From the NCBI GenBank assembly GCA_014155705.1, contig JAAEKA010000036.1, positions 1 to 44,978 on the forward strand: a stretch of DNA of 44,978 bases, read 5' to 3'. Below, piece after piece: positions 26,535 to 35,592 of this stretch (its first letter is position 1; each line of letters opens with the position of its first letter). The notes beneath the pieces are model-generated. The model had not been told where the DNA came from and did not search any database. It saw nothing but the letters and a program-made list of their open reading frames with translations. The DNA is from Anaerolineae bacterium clx_CAG2. Its GTDB lineage: Bacteria; Chloroflexota; Anaerolineae; JAAEKA01. Made by a program: the position numbers and the translations under genes.

Positions 26535-26564
26535 TTGACTGTGGCGCGCCAACCCCTGTATACT
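26535..26564 (+). promoter_or_regulatory. promoter of the beta-helix-like protein gene
   Basis: TTGACT (26535-26540) and TATACT (26559-26564) are separated by 18 bases; expected start near 26571. A second TTGACG at 26492 lacks a well-spaced -10 box. Confidence 0.65.
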
Positions 26565-26652
26565 TGTGCTGTAATGTGCAAGCAGATTGCCAGGACTTGT
26601 GCATCGTGTTGTTCGAATGAATTCATGGCGTCTGTGCCGAAGGAGTAACCGC

Positions 26653-29600
26653 ATGCGAGTCAAGCCATTTCGATTGTCGAGCATCCTGCTACTTCTGATC
26701 CTGTTGCTGTCGGTTGCACCGGCGTTGGCGCAGGACGCCTCACCATGGGCTACGCCCGGCGCCATCGACGCTGCTGCTGGTTATACTTTCAGCCAAAGCG
26801 CTGGCGTCTACAACGAGATCACCGAGGGTACGCTCTATGGCACAGGCGCTGGCCTCAGCGACACCAACTTCAACGCCGTCAACATCGGTTTCACCTTCGT
26901 CTTTGATGGGATCGACTATATTCAGGTCAGCATCAGCCCCAAGGGTTTCCTCCGCATGGGCGGGACCCTCTTCTCAGACGCTTGCGCCTTCAAACCTATC
27001 AGCAGCACTGCCAGCAGTTGTCAGAATCTGGTGTCGGCGCTGGCCAATGACCTACAAGGTAATCCGGACGCCGAATTGCGCTCAGAGACCACTGGCGTCG
27101 AGCCCAACCGAATTTTTACTGTGCAATGGAAGGATTTTCGCTACTATGACGCCAGCGGCGACAGCTTCGACTTCCAGATCAAGCTGTATGAAACCACTAA
27201 TCAGGTTGACTTCGTCTACGGCGAGTTCATTAAGAATGGTACGGCGCGTACCGTTCAGGTAGGACTGAAAGGCGCCGACAACACCGACTACGTCAACCGC
27301 ACTGGCAGCGATTGGGCCGCTTCCACGGCTGGCGCGGTGAATACTGCTACCATGGCCCTTAATGCGACAAGCGCCACACCAAGCTCTGGCCTGACCTATA
27401 GCTGGTCGCCGCCTAACTTCCCGCCCACTATTGTCTACACGACCCTGGCCAATACCCTGAGCACCGCCAACCGCGGCTTCAGCGGTGTGGCAATCACTGA
27501 CATCGACGGCATCAATACAGATGTTGGCTCCAGGCCACGCGTTTATTTCAAGCGCTCTGCCGACAGCAATGCCTGGAACGACAACACATCGGGAACCGAT
27601 GGTTGGAAATATGTCGAGGCGACTGGCGCGTCCTCGCCCTTCGACTTCACGCTTGACTATTCGTTGCTCTATGGCGGCGGGGGCGTGAGCGTTGGCGTTA
27701 CGGTGGAGTACTTTGTGGTGGCCCAGGACCTGTCTGATCCGCCCAAGGTGAGCATCAAGAGCGGCGCATTCGCTGCCGCGCCGGACAGCGTGGCTCTCAC
27801 GACGGCGGCCTTTCCTGTCGCAGGGGCAGTCAACAGCTATCTGGTCTCGCTGCCCTATACGGGCGCGTACAGCGTACCAGGGGATTACTCTTCACTAACC
27901 AACGCAGGCGGCATCTTCGAGGCGCTGAACGCCGGCGTCGTGACGGGAAACGTGGTGATCAATATCACGGCCAATCTCACGGGCGAGACGGGCGCTGTGC
28001 CCTTGAACCAGTTCACCGAGTCGCCAGTGGGCAGTGACTTCACGGTGACGATCAAGCCCAGCGGCGCGGCTCGCACCATTACGGGCAGTGGAAGCAGCGC
28101 AACTCTGATTAAGCTCAACGGCGCGGATCGGGTGACGATCGATGGAGCGCTGAGCGGCGGCGCTGACCGCAGCCTGACCATCAGCAATCCGACTGCCAAC
28201 GACACCGCCAGCGTCATCTGGCTGGCCAGCACGACTGTACCCGATGGAGCGACCAATAACATTATCAAGAATTGCGTTATCGCAGGCGCATCGCCGTCGA
28301 CGAGTCTGGCGGCTATTGTCAGCAGCGGCTCGACGGTGGGAGGCGTGGCGCAGGCGGCGAACTCTGGCAACACCTTCCAGAACAACGTCATCACTGCTGC
28401 GCGCTATGGCATCATGCTGGTCGGGCCAGCCGGCAACGATACCGGCAATGCTATCACCGGGAATGCTATTGGTTCTGCGACCGCAGCCAGCCAGATTGGC
28501 CTCAACGGCATTGCGGTCTTCCAGCAGGCCGGCGCAACGGTGTCGCGCAACACGATCGTAGGGGTCGTGACTGCGACCTCATCGACTGCGTCGGGCATCA
28601 ACGTCGCCGGCACCGCTAACGGCATAGCCATCCTGGCCAATCAGATCTCGAATGTCAAGAACACCAACATCGGCGGCTGGGGCAGCAACGGTATATTCCT
28701 CGGCGCAAGCACCAATGCGGCCGATGTAACTGTCGCCAACAACTTCGTCTTCGATGTGGCGTCTTACGGCAATAGTGCTGGCGCGACGTATGAGGACAAC
28801 GGCTACGGCATCATGATCAATACCGGCGGCAACTATCAGATCTATCATAATTCGGTGCTAATGGGAACCAACCAGACCAGTGGCGGCATACCGGCCGCCA
28901 TTAACATCGCCAGTGACATCGCGACGGCTGGCGCAGTTGATCTGCGTAACAACATCTTTGCCACCACGCAGACGACCGGCGATCGCTACGCAATCTACTG
29001 CGCAGCGGACAGCAGCGTCTTTTCAGCAATCGACTACAACGACTACTACCCTGGCACGGGCACACTGGGCTATCTGGGCGCGGCCCAGACAACTCTCGCC
29101 GCATGGCAAATCGCCACCGGCCAGGATTTCCATTCGGTGTCCGGCGATCCACGCTTCGTGACGAGCGCTAATCTGCATATTGCTAATCCTGCGTCCCCGG
29201 TTTCCGACGCAGGCGTGCCTGTTGGCGGCATCACCACCGACATTGACAACCAGGCGCGCAGCGAAAGCGCCCCGGACATGGGCGCTGATGAGTTTACGCT
29301 GTTGACAGTGCCTATGAATACCAGCACAGGGTGGAACCTGATCGCTCTGCCCCTCCAGCCGGCGACTTCGCTCACAGCCCAGGCCATGCTGGATCTGATC
29401 AACAGCCAGGGTGGCCAATGCAGTGAGATCGACCGTTGGTACTTCGGCGGTTGGAACGCACATCTCAACAGCAAGCCGACCAGCAACAACTTTGCGATCG
29501 ACTTGGGCAAGGGTTACTTCGTCAAGTGTTTAGCCAGCGCTGCCTGGACTCTGGAGGGTTACGCTTTGACGACCAGCACACCGGTCAACCTGCAGACGGG

Positions 29601-29823
29601 TTGGAATCTGATCGCGGTGCCCTATCCCACCCCCTACTACAATGCCCAAACATTGCTTGACGCCATTGCGGCTCAGGGCGGACAGTGCAGCGAGGTCGAC
29701 CGGTGGTATTTCGGCGGCTGGAACGCGCACCTCAACAGCAAACCGACCAGCAATAATTTCACCATTGAGCCGAGCAAGGGCTATTTCCTCAAGTGCAGCA
29801 TGTCCAGCGCGCTTACGCCCTGA
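26653..29823 (+). CDS. secreted parallel-beta-helix-like protein with two 90-aa C-terminal repeats
   Basis: The start is placed at ATG 26653 because AAGGAG (26639-26644) precedes it and a good signal peptide follows (RLSSILLLLILLLSVAPALA); this gives 1056 residues. The N-terminal part has a beta-sandwich look (GYTFSQSAGVYNEI, GFTFVFDGIDYI). The middle region has the spaced Asn/Ile/Val pattern of right-handed beta-helix proteins (NNIIKNCVIAG, GNTFQNNVITAARYGI, NQIYHNS-type turns). PDMGADEF near the end is common in such proteins. Two 90-residue repeats close it (GWNLIALP and GWNLIAVP, each with RWYFGGWNAHLNSKPTSNNF). It lacks the hydrophobic/Arg tail of its neighbours, so it may be released or attached differently. 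Carbohydrate binding or lyase activity is possible but unproven. Confidence 0.85.
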   Translation: MRVKPFRLSSILLLLILLLSVAPALAQDASPWATPGAIDAAAGYTFSQSAGVYNEITEGTLYGTGAGLSDTNFNAVNIGFTFVFDGIDYIQVSISPKGFLRMGGTLFSDACAFKPISSTASSCQNLVSALANDLQGNPDAELRSETTGVEPNRIFTVQWKDFRYYDASGDSFDFQIKLYETTNQVDFVYGEFIKNGTARTVQVGLKGADNTDYVNRTGSDWAASTAGAVNTATMALNATSATPSSGLTYSWSPPNFPPTIVYTTLANTLSTANRGFSGVAITDIDGINTDVGSRPRVYFKRSADSNAWNDNTSGTDGWKYVEATGASSPFDFTLDYSLLYGGGGVSVGVTVEYFVVAQDLSDPPKVSIKSGAFAAAPDSVALTTAAFPVAGAVNSYLVSLPYTGAYSVPGDYSSLTNAGGIFEALNAGVVTGNVVINITANLTGETGAVPLNQFTESPVGSDFTVTIKPSGAARTITGSGSSATLIKLNGADRVTIDGALSGGADRSLTISNPTANDTASVIWLASTTVPDGATNNIIKNCVIAGASPSTSLAAIVSSGSTVGGVAQAANSGNTFQNNVITAARYGIMLVGPAGNDTGNAITGNAIGSATAASQIGLNGIAVFQQAGATVSRNTIVGVVTATSSTASGINVAGTANGIAILANQISNVKNTNIGGWGSNGIFLGASTNAADVTVANNFVFDVASYGNSAGATYEDNGYGIMINTGGNYQIYHNSVLMGTNQTSGGIPAAINIASDIATAGAVDLRNNIFATTQTTGDRYAIYCAADSSVFSAIDYNDYYPGTGTLGYLGAAQTTLAAWQIATGQDFHSVSGDPRFVTSANLHIANPASPVSDAGVPVGGITTDIDNQARSESAPDMGADEFTLLTVPMNTSTGWNLIALPLQPATSLTAQAMLDLINSQGGQCSEIDRWYFGGWNAHLNSKPTSNNFAIDLGKGYFVKCLASAAWTLEGYALTTSTPVNLQTGWNLIAVPYPTPYYNAQTLLDAIAAQGGQCSEVDRWYFGGWNAHLNSKPTSNNFTIEPSKGYFLKCSMSSALTP
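29329..29820 (+). repeat. tandem 270-bp coding repeat (two copies)
   Basis: The reading frame repeats with a 270-bp period: GWNLIALP begins at 29329 and GWNLIAVP at 29599. Both copies contain CSE(I/V)DRWYFGGWNAHLNSK and KGYF(V/L)KC. The near-identity of the central block suggests a recent internal duplication. Confidence 0.85.
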
Positions 29824-29967
29824 TGCTTATGTCTGCGCGGGATCCCAAACCAGGCCTGCTGCGCTGTATCATTCTGCCGGGCGCCTGCTATTTGTGCTAC
29901 CACGTCAATCGGTTTTCTGCGCTCTCCTGTTTGGCGAGCTACCATCTTTGATCTGGAGGTTATTTGC

Positions 29968-31152
29968 ATGACATCTCAAGCCCCATCTCTTGCTATCCGT
30001 CGCGTCCTGGGGACGATGATGCTGTTGGCTTTGCTGACCATGATGGCCCTGCCAGCTTCGGCCGCGCCATCCGTGCCCCCGCCCAGAATTGGGTATCTCG
30101 AAATTACTGATGTACGTGATACGAGCTTTTTCATCAGTTGGGTGACGGACCTCCCATCCGATGGTACAGCTAACTGTTATGACGCCAGTAACACCAATCT
30201 GGTACAGACCGCCACCGATGATGCCACGGGCGTGACAACCCACTTTGTCCCCATACAGGGTTTCTCGCCCTCAACAACTTACCGTTGTGAGGTGGTTTCA
30301 GGAGGAGTCGTCGATGACAACGGTGGCGCTCGCTATCCAGTCACCACCGGTCCAACATTGTTGATTCCGGGATCTGCCACCGTAGACGGCGATGTGTACA
30401 AGGTCGATGGCGCCACACTTGTCGACTACGCCCTCCTCTACTTGCGTTTGATCGACAGCGATGGACTAGGTTCGACGGGCAGCTCGCAGTGGGCAGTCGC
30501 CAGGGTTGAGGGAGGGTACTGGCAACTCAATCTCGGCAACATTCGCACTGCAGATGCCAGCGCCTACTTTACCTATACACCAGGGACCGATCAACTGGAA
30601 TACTGGGTCCAGGGCGGCGCCGATGGTACTTGGGGGCGTACTATCGAGACGACTATCGTCATCCCCGGCACTCTGCCTGCCCAGTTAGGGGACGCCACGC
30701 TAGACGGTACTCCCTTGCCCTTCGCAGTCACGCTCAACAGCTTCTCGGCGACCGGCCAAACCAATAGCATTCTGGTCACCTGGGACACAGCCAGCGAGAT
30801 CGACACTCTGGGTTTCAATCTCTACCGGGCGACGGACTCTGCTGCGCCGCAGGATCTGTTGGTCTTTGTGCCCTCGCAGGCGCCCGGCAGCACCGTGGGT
30901 GCAGCCTACAGCTACGAGGACCTGGATGTCCAGGTCGGCCAGACCTACTTCTACTGGCTGGAGGATGTGGATCTGGCAGGCGCGACCACGTTGCATGGCC
31001 CGGTCAGCGCCACTGTGCAGACCCCGACGGCAGTAACGCTGAGCAGCGTCAGCGCCAGCCCGTCAGCGGGGGCTGTGTCGCTGGTTGGCGCACTGCTGGC
31101 GCTGCTGGCGCCGCTGGCCGGCGCGACCTGGGCGCAGCGCCGGCGGCCGTAG
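29968..31152 (+). CDS. secreted FN3-type surface protein with sorting-type C-terminus
   Basis: The 394-residue protein starts behind GGAGG (29955-29959) and has a signal peptide (residues 1-32, LLALLTMMALPASAA). Residues about 35-115 form an FN3-like domain (ITDVRDTSFFISWVTD, FSPSTTYRCEVVSGG). A second beta-rich region follows to about 245 (TVDGDVYKVDGATLVDYALL). The shared module begins near 250 (ILVTWDTASEIDTLGFNLYRA, YSYEDLDVQVGQTYFYWLEDVDL). It ends with PTAVTLSSVSASPSAGA, a hydrophobic helix and AQRRRP. I see no clear promoter in the 144-bp gap upstream and no terminator between it and the beta-helix-like gene, so the two may be cotranscribed. Function unknown beyond a surface role. Confidence 0.86.
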   Translation: MTSQAPSLAIRRVLGTMMLLALLTMMALPASAAPSVPPPRIGYLEITDVRDTSFFISWVTDLPSDGTANCYDASNTNLVQTATDDATGVTTHFVPIQGFSPSTTYRCEVVSGGVVDDNGGARYPVTTGPTLLIPGSATVDGDVYKVDGATLVDYALLYLRLIDSDGLGSTGSSQWAVARVEGGYWQLNLGNIRTADASAYFTYTPGTDQLEYWVQGGADGTWGRTIETTIVIPGTLPAQLGDATLDGTPLPFAVTLNSFSATGQTNSILVTWDTASEIDTLGFNLYRATDSAAPQDLLVFVPSQAPGSTVGAAYSYEDLDVQVGQTYFYWLEDVDLAGATTLHGPVSATVQTPTAVTLSSVSASPSAGAVSLVGALLALLAPLAGATWAQRRRP

Positions 31153-31265
31153 TCTTTCCGCACCCGCCGGTGGGGCGTGTTGCTCCAACCCGCCCCCCCG
31201 GCGTCCCCTCTGCCGCTCTCCCTCTCTTTTCCTTCTTCCCCTTCCATCCAACTCTCCCCCGCCAT
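31153..31265. other. pyrimidine-rich intergenic tract upstream of the ATP synthase promoter
   Basis: No gene is present. The plus strand from about 31190 to 31260 is almost purely C and T (runs such as CTCTCCCTCTCTTTTCC), unlike the rest of the window. It could separate the surface-protein block from the atp operon, but I can assign no function. Confidence 0.5.
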
Positions 31266-31294
31266 TTGGCAGTTCTGTCACAAGGCATTATAAT
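31266..31294 (+). promoter_or_regulatory. promoter of the ATP synthase operon
   Basis: TTGGCA (31266-31271) and TATAAT (31289-31294) are 17 bases apart; expected start near 31301, about 90 bases before atpB. Confidence 0.75.
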
Positions 31295-31298
31295 TGCG

Positions 31299-31325
31299 CT
31301 GTTCGTGCCAACAGGCAGTTTTTTT
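31299..31325 (+). terminator. short hairpin plus T-run in the atp leader (possible attenuator)
   Basis: CTGTT (31299-31303) can pair with AACAG (31310-31314), and seven T residues follow at 31319-31325. The stem is only 5 bp and overlaps the predicted start, so a real terminator role is doubtful. Confidence 0.25.
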
Positions 31326-31390
31326 GTTAAGCGCTTGTTTCAAAGCTCAAACCCTTCGATAACGAACGATCCCTAGGAGGACACAGAGAC

Positions 31391-32434
31391 GTGCGAAAAC
31401 TATTCACGCCACGCAACTTGGCCCTCATTATTGGCGTGCTGGTCTTGATGATCGGCAGCGCTGTTGTCCTCAAAGTGCCTCTCCCCGCAATCGTCCTGCC
31501 TGCGGAAGCGATCTTCAAGCTCGGTCCCTTCACCGTTACCAATACGATCATCGCCACGATCATTGCCGACATCGTCCTTGTCGTGCTGGCGGTCATTGCC
31601 ACGCGCAAGATGAAGGACATCCCTGCTGGCGTACAGAACATCATGGAATGGTTCGTCGAGATCTTCTATAATCTCAACGAAGACATTGCCGGCAAGAAGA
31701 TGGTCAAGAAGTTTTTTCCCATCTTCATGACTATCCTGATGTTCCTCCTGGTGGCCAACTGGATGAGCCTGGTGCCGGGTGTTGACAGCGTCGGCAAGCT
31801 GGAACCGCTGGAGTACGCCTACCAGGTTGCAGGAATCACTACAGGGTATAAGACGGTCGAGCTTCCTCTGGGCATTCGTTCCCTGAGCCGCGCCCAGGGC
31901 ATGTATACGCTGACCGCTGAGGAAAAAGCCAGGCTGGATGCCGAGAAGAAAGAGGCTGAAGCGCATGGCGGTGAAGAGGAGGTCCACCACGAGAGCGAGT
32001 TGGGCTATTACGTGGTTGCCCCCTATGTGCGCCCCGCCGCCACCGACCTGAACGTACCCCTGGCTATCGCGTTGATTTCGGTGGTGTGGACGCAGATCAT
32101 CGGCGTCCAGGTGCTGGGCGGCAGCTACTTCCGTAAGTTCTTCATGCCCGCGATGACCGGTATGAAGGTCATCGACCTCTTTGTTGGCCTGTTGGAGTTG
32201 GTCAGCGAGTTTGCCAAGATCATCTCCTTCACCTTCCGTCTCTTTGGCAACGTCTTTGCCGGCGCGGTGCTGCTCTTCGTCATGTCGTTCCTGGTGCCCT
32301 TCTTCGTGCCGCTGCCGTTCTATGGACTGGAGTTGTTCGTGGGCTTTATGCAAGCCTTCGTCTTCGCTATTCTGACCCTGATCTTTATGTCCATGGCCAC
32401 GGTCGGCCACGGACCTGATCACGATCATCATTAA
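31391..32434 (+). CDS. atpB: F1Fo ATP synthase subunit a
   Basis: This 347-residue membrane protein of the Fo proton channel begins at GTG 31391 behind an AGGAGG box (31375-31380). Several transmembrane helices are evident. The FRLFGNVFAG motif in the penultimate helix carries the essential arginine that faces the c-ring. A charged segment (about residues 174-205, rich in Glu, Lys and His, including EEEVHHESE) sits between helices and makes the protein longer than the E. coli subunit. The last residues are His rich (GHGPDHDHH). It is the first gene of the atp operon, with no atpI upstream. Identification is secure. Confidence 0.97.
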   Translation: MRKLFTPRNLALIIGVLVLMIGSAVVLKVPLPAIVLPAEAIFKLGPFTVTNTIIATIIADIVLVVLAVIATRKMKDIPAGVQNIMEWFVEIFYNLNEDIAGKKMVKKFFPIFMTILMFLLVANWMSLVPGVDSVGKLEPLEYAYQVAGITTGYKTVELPLGIRSLSRAQGMYTLTAEEKARLDAEKKEAEAHGGEEEVHHESELGYYVVAPYVRPAATDLNVPLAIALISVVWTQIIGVQVLGGSYFRKFFMPAMTGMKVIDLFVGLLELVSEFAKIISFTFRLFGNVFAGAVLLFVMSFLVPFFVPLPFYGLELFVGFMQAFVFAILTLIFMSMATVGHGPDHDHH

Positions 32435-32468
32435 GGATCGCCGTCTTCTGTATGGTCATCAACGAGTA

Positions 32469-32527
32469 ACACATAATGCGTAACCCGGAGCAGCCGGCGC
32501 ACATCTTGTGTCTTACGCCTTATGAGT
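32469..32527. repeat. imperfect hairpin element between atpB and atpE
   Basis: ACACATAATGCGTAA (32469-32483) and TTACGCCTTATGAGT (32513-32527) are inverted repeats matching at 13 of 15 positions. Short direct repeats (GAGTTACGAGTAACGAGTTAC) follow. It resembles the small tandem-plus-palindrome elements dispersed in many genomes and looks similar in design to the element before atpD. Confidence 0.55.
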
Positions 32528-32567
32528 TACGAGTAACGAGTTACATCACAACTGCGCTGAAATCTAA

Positions 32568-32843
<276 letters not shown>

Positions 32844-32895
32844 TCTTGTCCTATGATGGACAATTCCACCTGTCAGGCAAGAAGGAGGTGCCAGA

Positions 32896-33405
32896 TTGGA
32901 CGCACTAAGTAGCCTGGGAATCAACGGCCCATTCCTGATAGCGCAGATCTTCAACTTCTTTGTCCTGCTCATCTTGCTGCGGCGTTTTCTCTTCAAGCCC
33001 ATGGTCAACATGCTGGAGACCCGCAAACAGCGTATTGCCGACGGGTTGCAAGCGGCAGAGATGGCAAGACGAGAGGCAGAGGCAGAGCGGGCCCAGCTTC
33101 AGTCACAGCTTGACGCTGAGCGACGCGAGGCGCTGGATCGTATTGCCGCTGCTTCCAAGCGTGGCGAAACCCTCGCGGCCGAGATTGAAGGCAGCGCTCG
33201 ACAAGACGCCCAAAAGATCCTGGATGACGCTCGCAGCGAGGCAGTCCGGGAGCGGGACCGCATCATCGCGGAGGCTCAAGACCAGATCGCCGAGCTGGCC
33301 ATGCTGGCCGCCGAGAAGGTGTTGGGTCGTGAGTTGAGCAGCCGCGACTCTCAGCGCGCCTTCGTCAACGAGTTCCTGGCCGCCAACGGCAAAGCGAGGA
33401 ACTAA
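32896..33405 (+). CDS. atpF: F1Fo ATP synthase subunit b
   Basis: This is the peripheral stalk subunit of 169 residues. It starts at TTG 32896, supported by a near-perfect AAGGAGGTG box at 32882-32890. An N-terminal membrane helix (FLIAQIFNFFVLLILLRRF) is followed by a long charged coiled coil (EMARREAEAERAQLQSQLDAE, then DDARSEAVRERDRIIAEAQD), ending in VLGRELS. It links subunit a to the delta/alpha head. The stop is directly followed by the atpH GTG after one base. The length is normal for a single b-type subunit; there is no separate b' gene. Confidence 0.95.
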   Translation: MDALSSLGINGPFLIAQIFNFFVLLILLRRFLFKPMVNMLETRKQRIADGLQAAEMARREAEAERAQLQSQLDAERREALDRIAAASKRGETLAAEIEGSARQDAQKILDDARSEAVRERDRIIAEAQDQIAELAMLAAEKVLGRELSSRDSQRAFVNEFLAANGKARN

Positions 33406-33406
33406 C

Positions 33407-33970
33407 GTGAGCGCAACTGCAACGTCCCGCGCAAAGCAAGGAAGCAGCGAAGCACAGACCTACGCCAGGGCCGTCTTCGAGGTCGCCTTCGAAGACTGGT
33501 TGAAGGGCTTGCAGCACGTTGCGACCACGCTCGACCGCAACCCTGGGCTTTTGCAGAGCCTGGCCGATGAGACCAAGGGGTTCGAAGCCAGGCAGGCAAC
33601 GCTCATGGCTGTGCTGCCAGAAGGCATCGCGAAACCGATTCGCAACTTCCTGTTCGGCATGCTGGCCAACGGCGATATGGCGTTGCTTGGCGACGTCGTC
33701 AGCCAGTTGCGTCAGATGGCGTCAGTTGGCGGCGGCCCGCAGACAACGATCGCCGAGGTTACCAGCGCCGTGGAATTGACGTCCGAGGAACGATCGGGCA
33801 TCCAGCAGCGTCTTCTTGAGCGGTTTGGCGCAGGCCTGGAGTTCAAGTTCAACGTCGATCCGTCGATCCTTGGCGGTCTGGTGATTCGTGTCGGCGACAA
33901 GCTGTTGGACGACAGTGTCTCCAGCCGCCTTGCCGCCCTGCGCCAGAGCCTGGGCGTCACAAGCCGATAG
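33407..33970 (+). CDS. atpH: F1Fo ATP synthase subunit delta
   Basis: The 187-residue OSCP/delta protein starts at GTG 33407, one base after the atpF stop. Family features are an N-terminal helical bundle beginning with TYARAVFEVAFE, LLERFGAGLEFKFNVDPSILGGLVIRVGDKLLDDSVSSRL near the C-terminus, and a final short helix. It joins the peripheral stalk to the top of the F1 head. Gene order and sequence agree, so the assignment is secure. The following 56 bp hold the atpA ribosome-binding site (GTGGAGG). Confidence 0.95.
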   Translation: MSATATSRAKQGSSEAQTYARAVFEVAFEDWLKGLQHVATTLDRNPGLLQSLADETKGFEARQATLMAVLPEGIAKPIRNFLFGMLANGDMALLGDVVSQLRQMASVGGGPQTTIAEVTSAVELTSEERSGIQQRLLERFGAGLEFKFNVDPSILGGLVIRVGDKLLDDSVSSRLAALRQSLGVTSR

Positions 33971-34026
33971 GCCCACCAGCATCGCCTGGCGCGGCCGCCC
34001 AGTGGCAGGTCTGTGGAGGACCCTAG

Positions 34027-35535
34027 ATGGCACTAAGCTCCCAAGATTTGGCGAGTCTGATTCGCCAGCAAATTGAAAGCTTCCAGGCGCCCCAGCGCAT
34101 GGTCGATGTGGGTACAGTGGTTGAGGTCGGCGACGGCATTGCCCGTGTGAACGGCTTGGCCAACGCCGCCGCCAGCGAGATCGTCGAGTTCTCGAACGGC
34201 ACCCCCGGCATCGTCTTCAACCTGACAGAAGACTCTGTCGGCATCATTATCATGGGCGAGTACAGCAACATCTCCGAGGGCGACCTGGTGCGCAGCACCG
34301 GCCGCATCGTGTCGGTGCCCGTGGGTGATGCAATGGTCGGTCGGGTGGTCAACGCCCTTGGCCAGCCTATCGACGGCAAGGGCCCCATCGAAAGCAACAA
34401 GTTCCGGCCGGTGGAGCGCATTGCCCCCAACGTGGTCGTGCGCAAGTCGGTGGATACCCCCGTTCAGACTGGCATCAAGGCCGTCGACTCGATGATTCCC
34501 ATCGGCCGTGGCCAGCGTGAGTTGATCATCGGCGACCGTCAGACCGGCAAGACCGCAATTGCGATCGATACCATCATCAATCAGAAGGGCAAAGACCTGA
34601 TCTGTATCTACGTGGCCATCGGCCAGAAGCGTGCTCAGGTCGCTCAGGTGGTGGGTATTCTGGAGCAATACGGCGCAATGGAACACACCGTTGTGGTCGT
34701 GGCGACAGCCTCAGAACCGGCTGCCTTGCAGTACATTGCGCCTTACTCTGGCTGCGCCATGGGCGAGGAGTTCATGGAGCAGGGCAGGGACGCGCTGATC
34801 GTCTATGACGATCTCAGCAAGCACGCCCAGGCCTACCGCCAGGTCTCCCTGCTGATGCGCCGCCCGCCCGGCCGCGAGGCATATCCAGGCGACGTCTTCT
34901 ATTTGCACAGCCGTCTGCTGGAGCGCGCAGCCAAGCTGGCGCCAGAGCATGGCGGCGGCAGCCTGACCGCCCTTCCGGTGATCGAGACCCAGGCCAACGA
35001 CGTGTCGGCCTACATCCCTACCAACGTGATCTCCATCACCGACGGCCAGATCTATCTGGAGTCCGACCTGTTCTACGCAGGTGTGCGCCCAGCCCTGAAC
35101 GTCGGCATCAGCGTAAGTCGCGTCGGTTCGGCCGCCCAGACCAAGGCTATGAAGCAGGTTGCTGGCCGCCTGAAGCTGGAACTGGCCCAGTTCCGTGAGC
35201 TGGCAGCCTTCGCTCAGTTCGGCTCGGACCTGGACGACGCTACCCAGCGCCAACTCGACCGCGGCCAGCGCCTGAGCGAACTGCTCAAGCAGCCGCAGTA
35301 TAAGCCGGTGCCGCTGGACAAGCAGGTCATGGCGATCTATGCGGGCACCAATGGTTTCCTGGACAAGGTGCCGGTGGTTCGCATCGCCGAGTGGGAACAG
35401 GCCTTCTATCAGTACATGGACACGAGTCGCCCCGAGGTTGGTCAGGCGATCCTGCGTGAAAAGCGTTTGGATGAGACCAATATCGACGGGTTGCGCGTGG
35501 CGCTGGATGACTTTAACAAGCAATTCCTTGGCTAG
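34027..35535 (+). CDS. atpA: F1Fo ATP synthase subunit alpha
   Basis: This 502-residue non-catalytic nucleotide-binding subunit of F1 has the N-terminal barrel domain ([14 protein letters not shown]). The P-loop GDRQTGKT lies at residues 169-176, and [16 protein letters not shown] and the [24 protein letters not shown] block are present. [10 protein letters not shown] and [15 protein letters not shown] complete the alpha signature. Length is normal. Together with three beta subunits it forms the hexamer. The next gene in the operon is not atpG as expected but a lipoprotein gene, which starts 57 bp later. Confidence 0.98.
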   Translation: MALSSQDLASLIRQQIESFQAPQRMVDVGTVVEVGDGIARVNGLANAAASEIVEFSNGTPGIVFNLTEDSVGIIIMGEYSNISEGDLVRSTGRIVSVPVGDAMVGRVVNALGQPIDGKGPIESNKFRPVERIAPNVVVRKSVDTPVQTGIKAVDSMIPIGRGQRELIIGDRQTGKTAIAIDTIINQKGKDLICIYVAIGQKRAQVAQVVGILEQYGAMEHTVVVVATASEPAALQYIAPYSGCAMGEEFMEQGRDALIVYDDLSKHAQAYRQVSLLMRRPPGREAYPGDVFYLHSRLLERAAKLAPEHGGGSLTALPVIETQANDVSAYIPTNVISITDGQIYLESDLFYAGVRPALNVGISVSRVGSAAQTKAMKQVAGRLKLELAQFRELAAFAQFGSDLDDATQRQLDRGQRLSELLKQPQYKPVPLDKQVMAIYAGTNGFLDKVPVVRIAEWEQAFYQYMDTSRPEVGQAILREKRLDETNIDGLRVALDDFNKQFLG

Positions 35536-35592
35536 ACAGGCGCAGGCCAGGATGGTTGCCGCAGACACAGGAGTGTGAGGTTGGTGCAGGGA

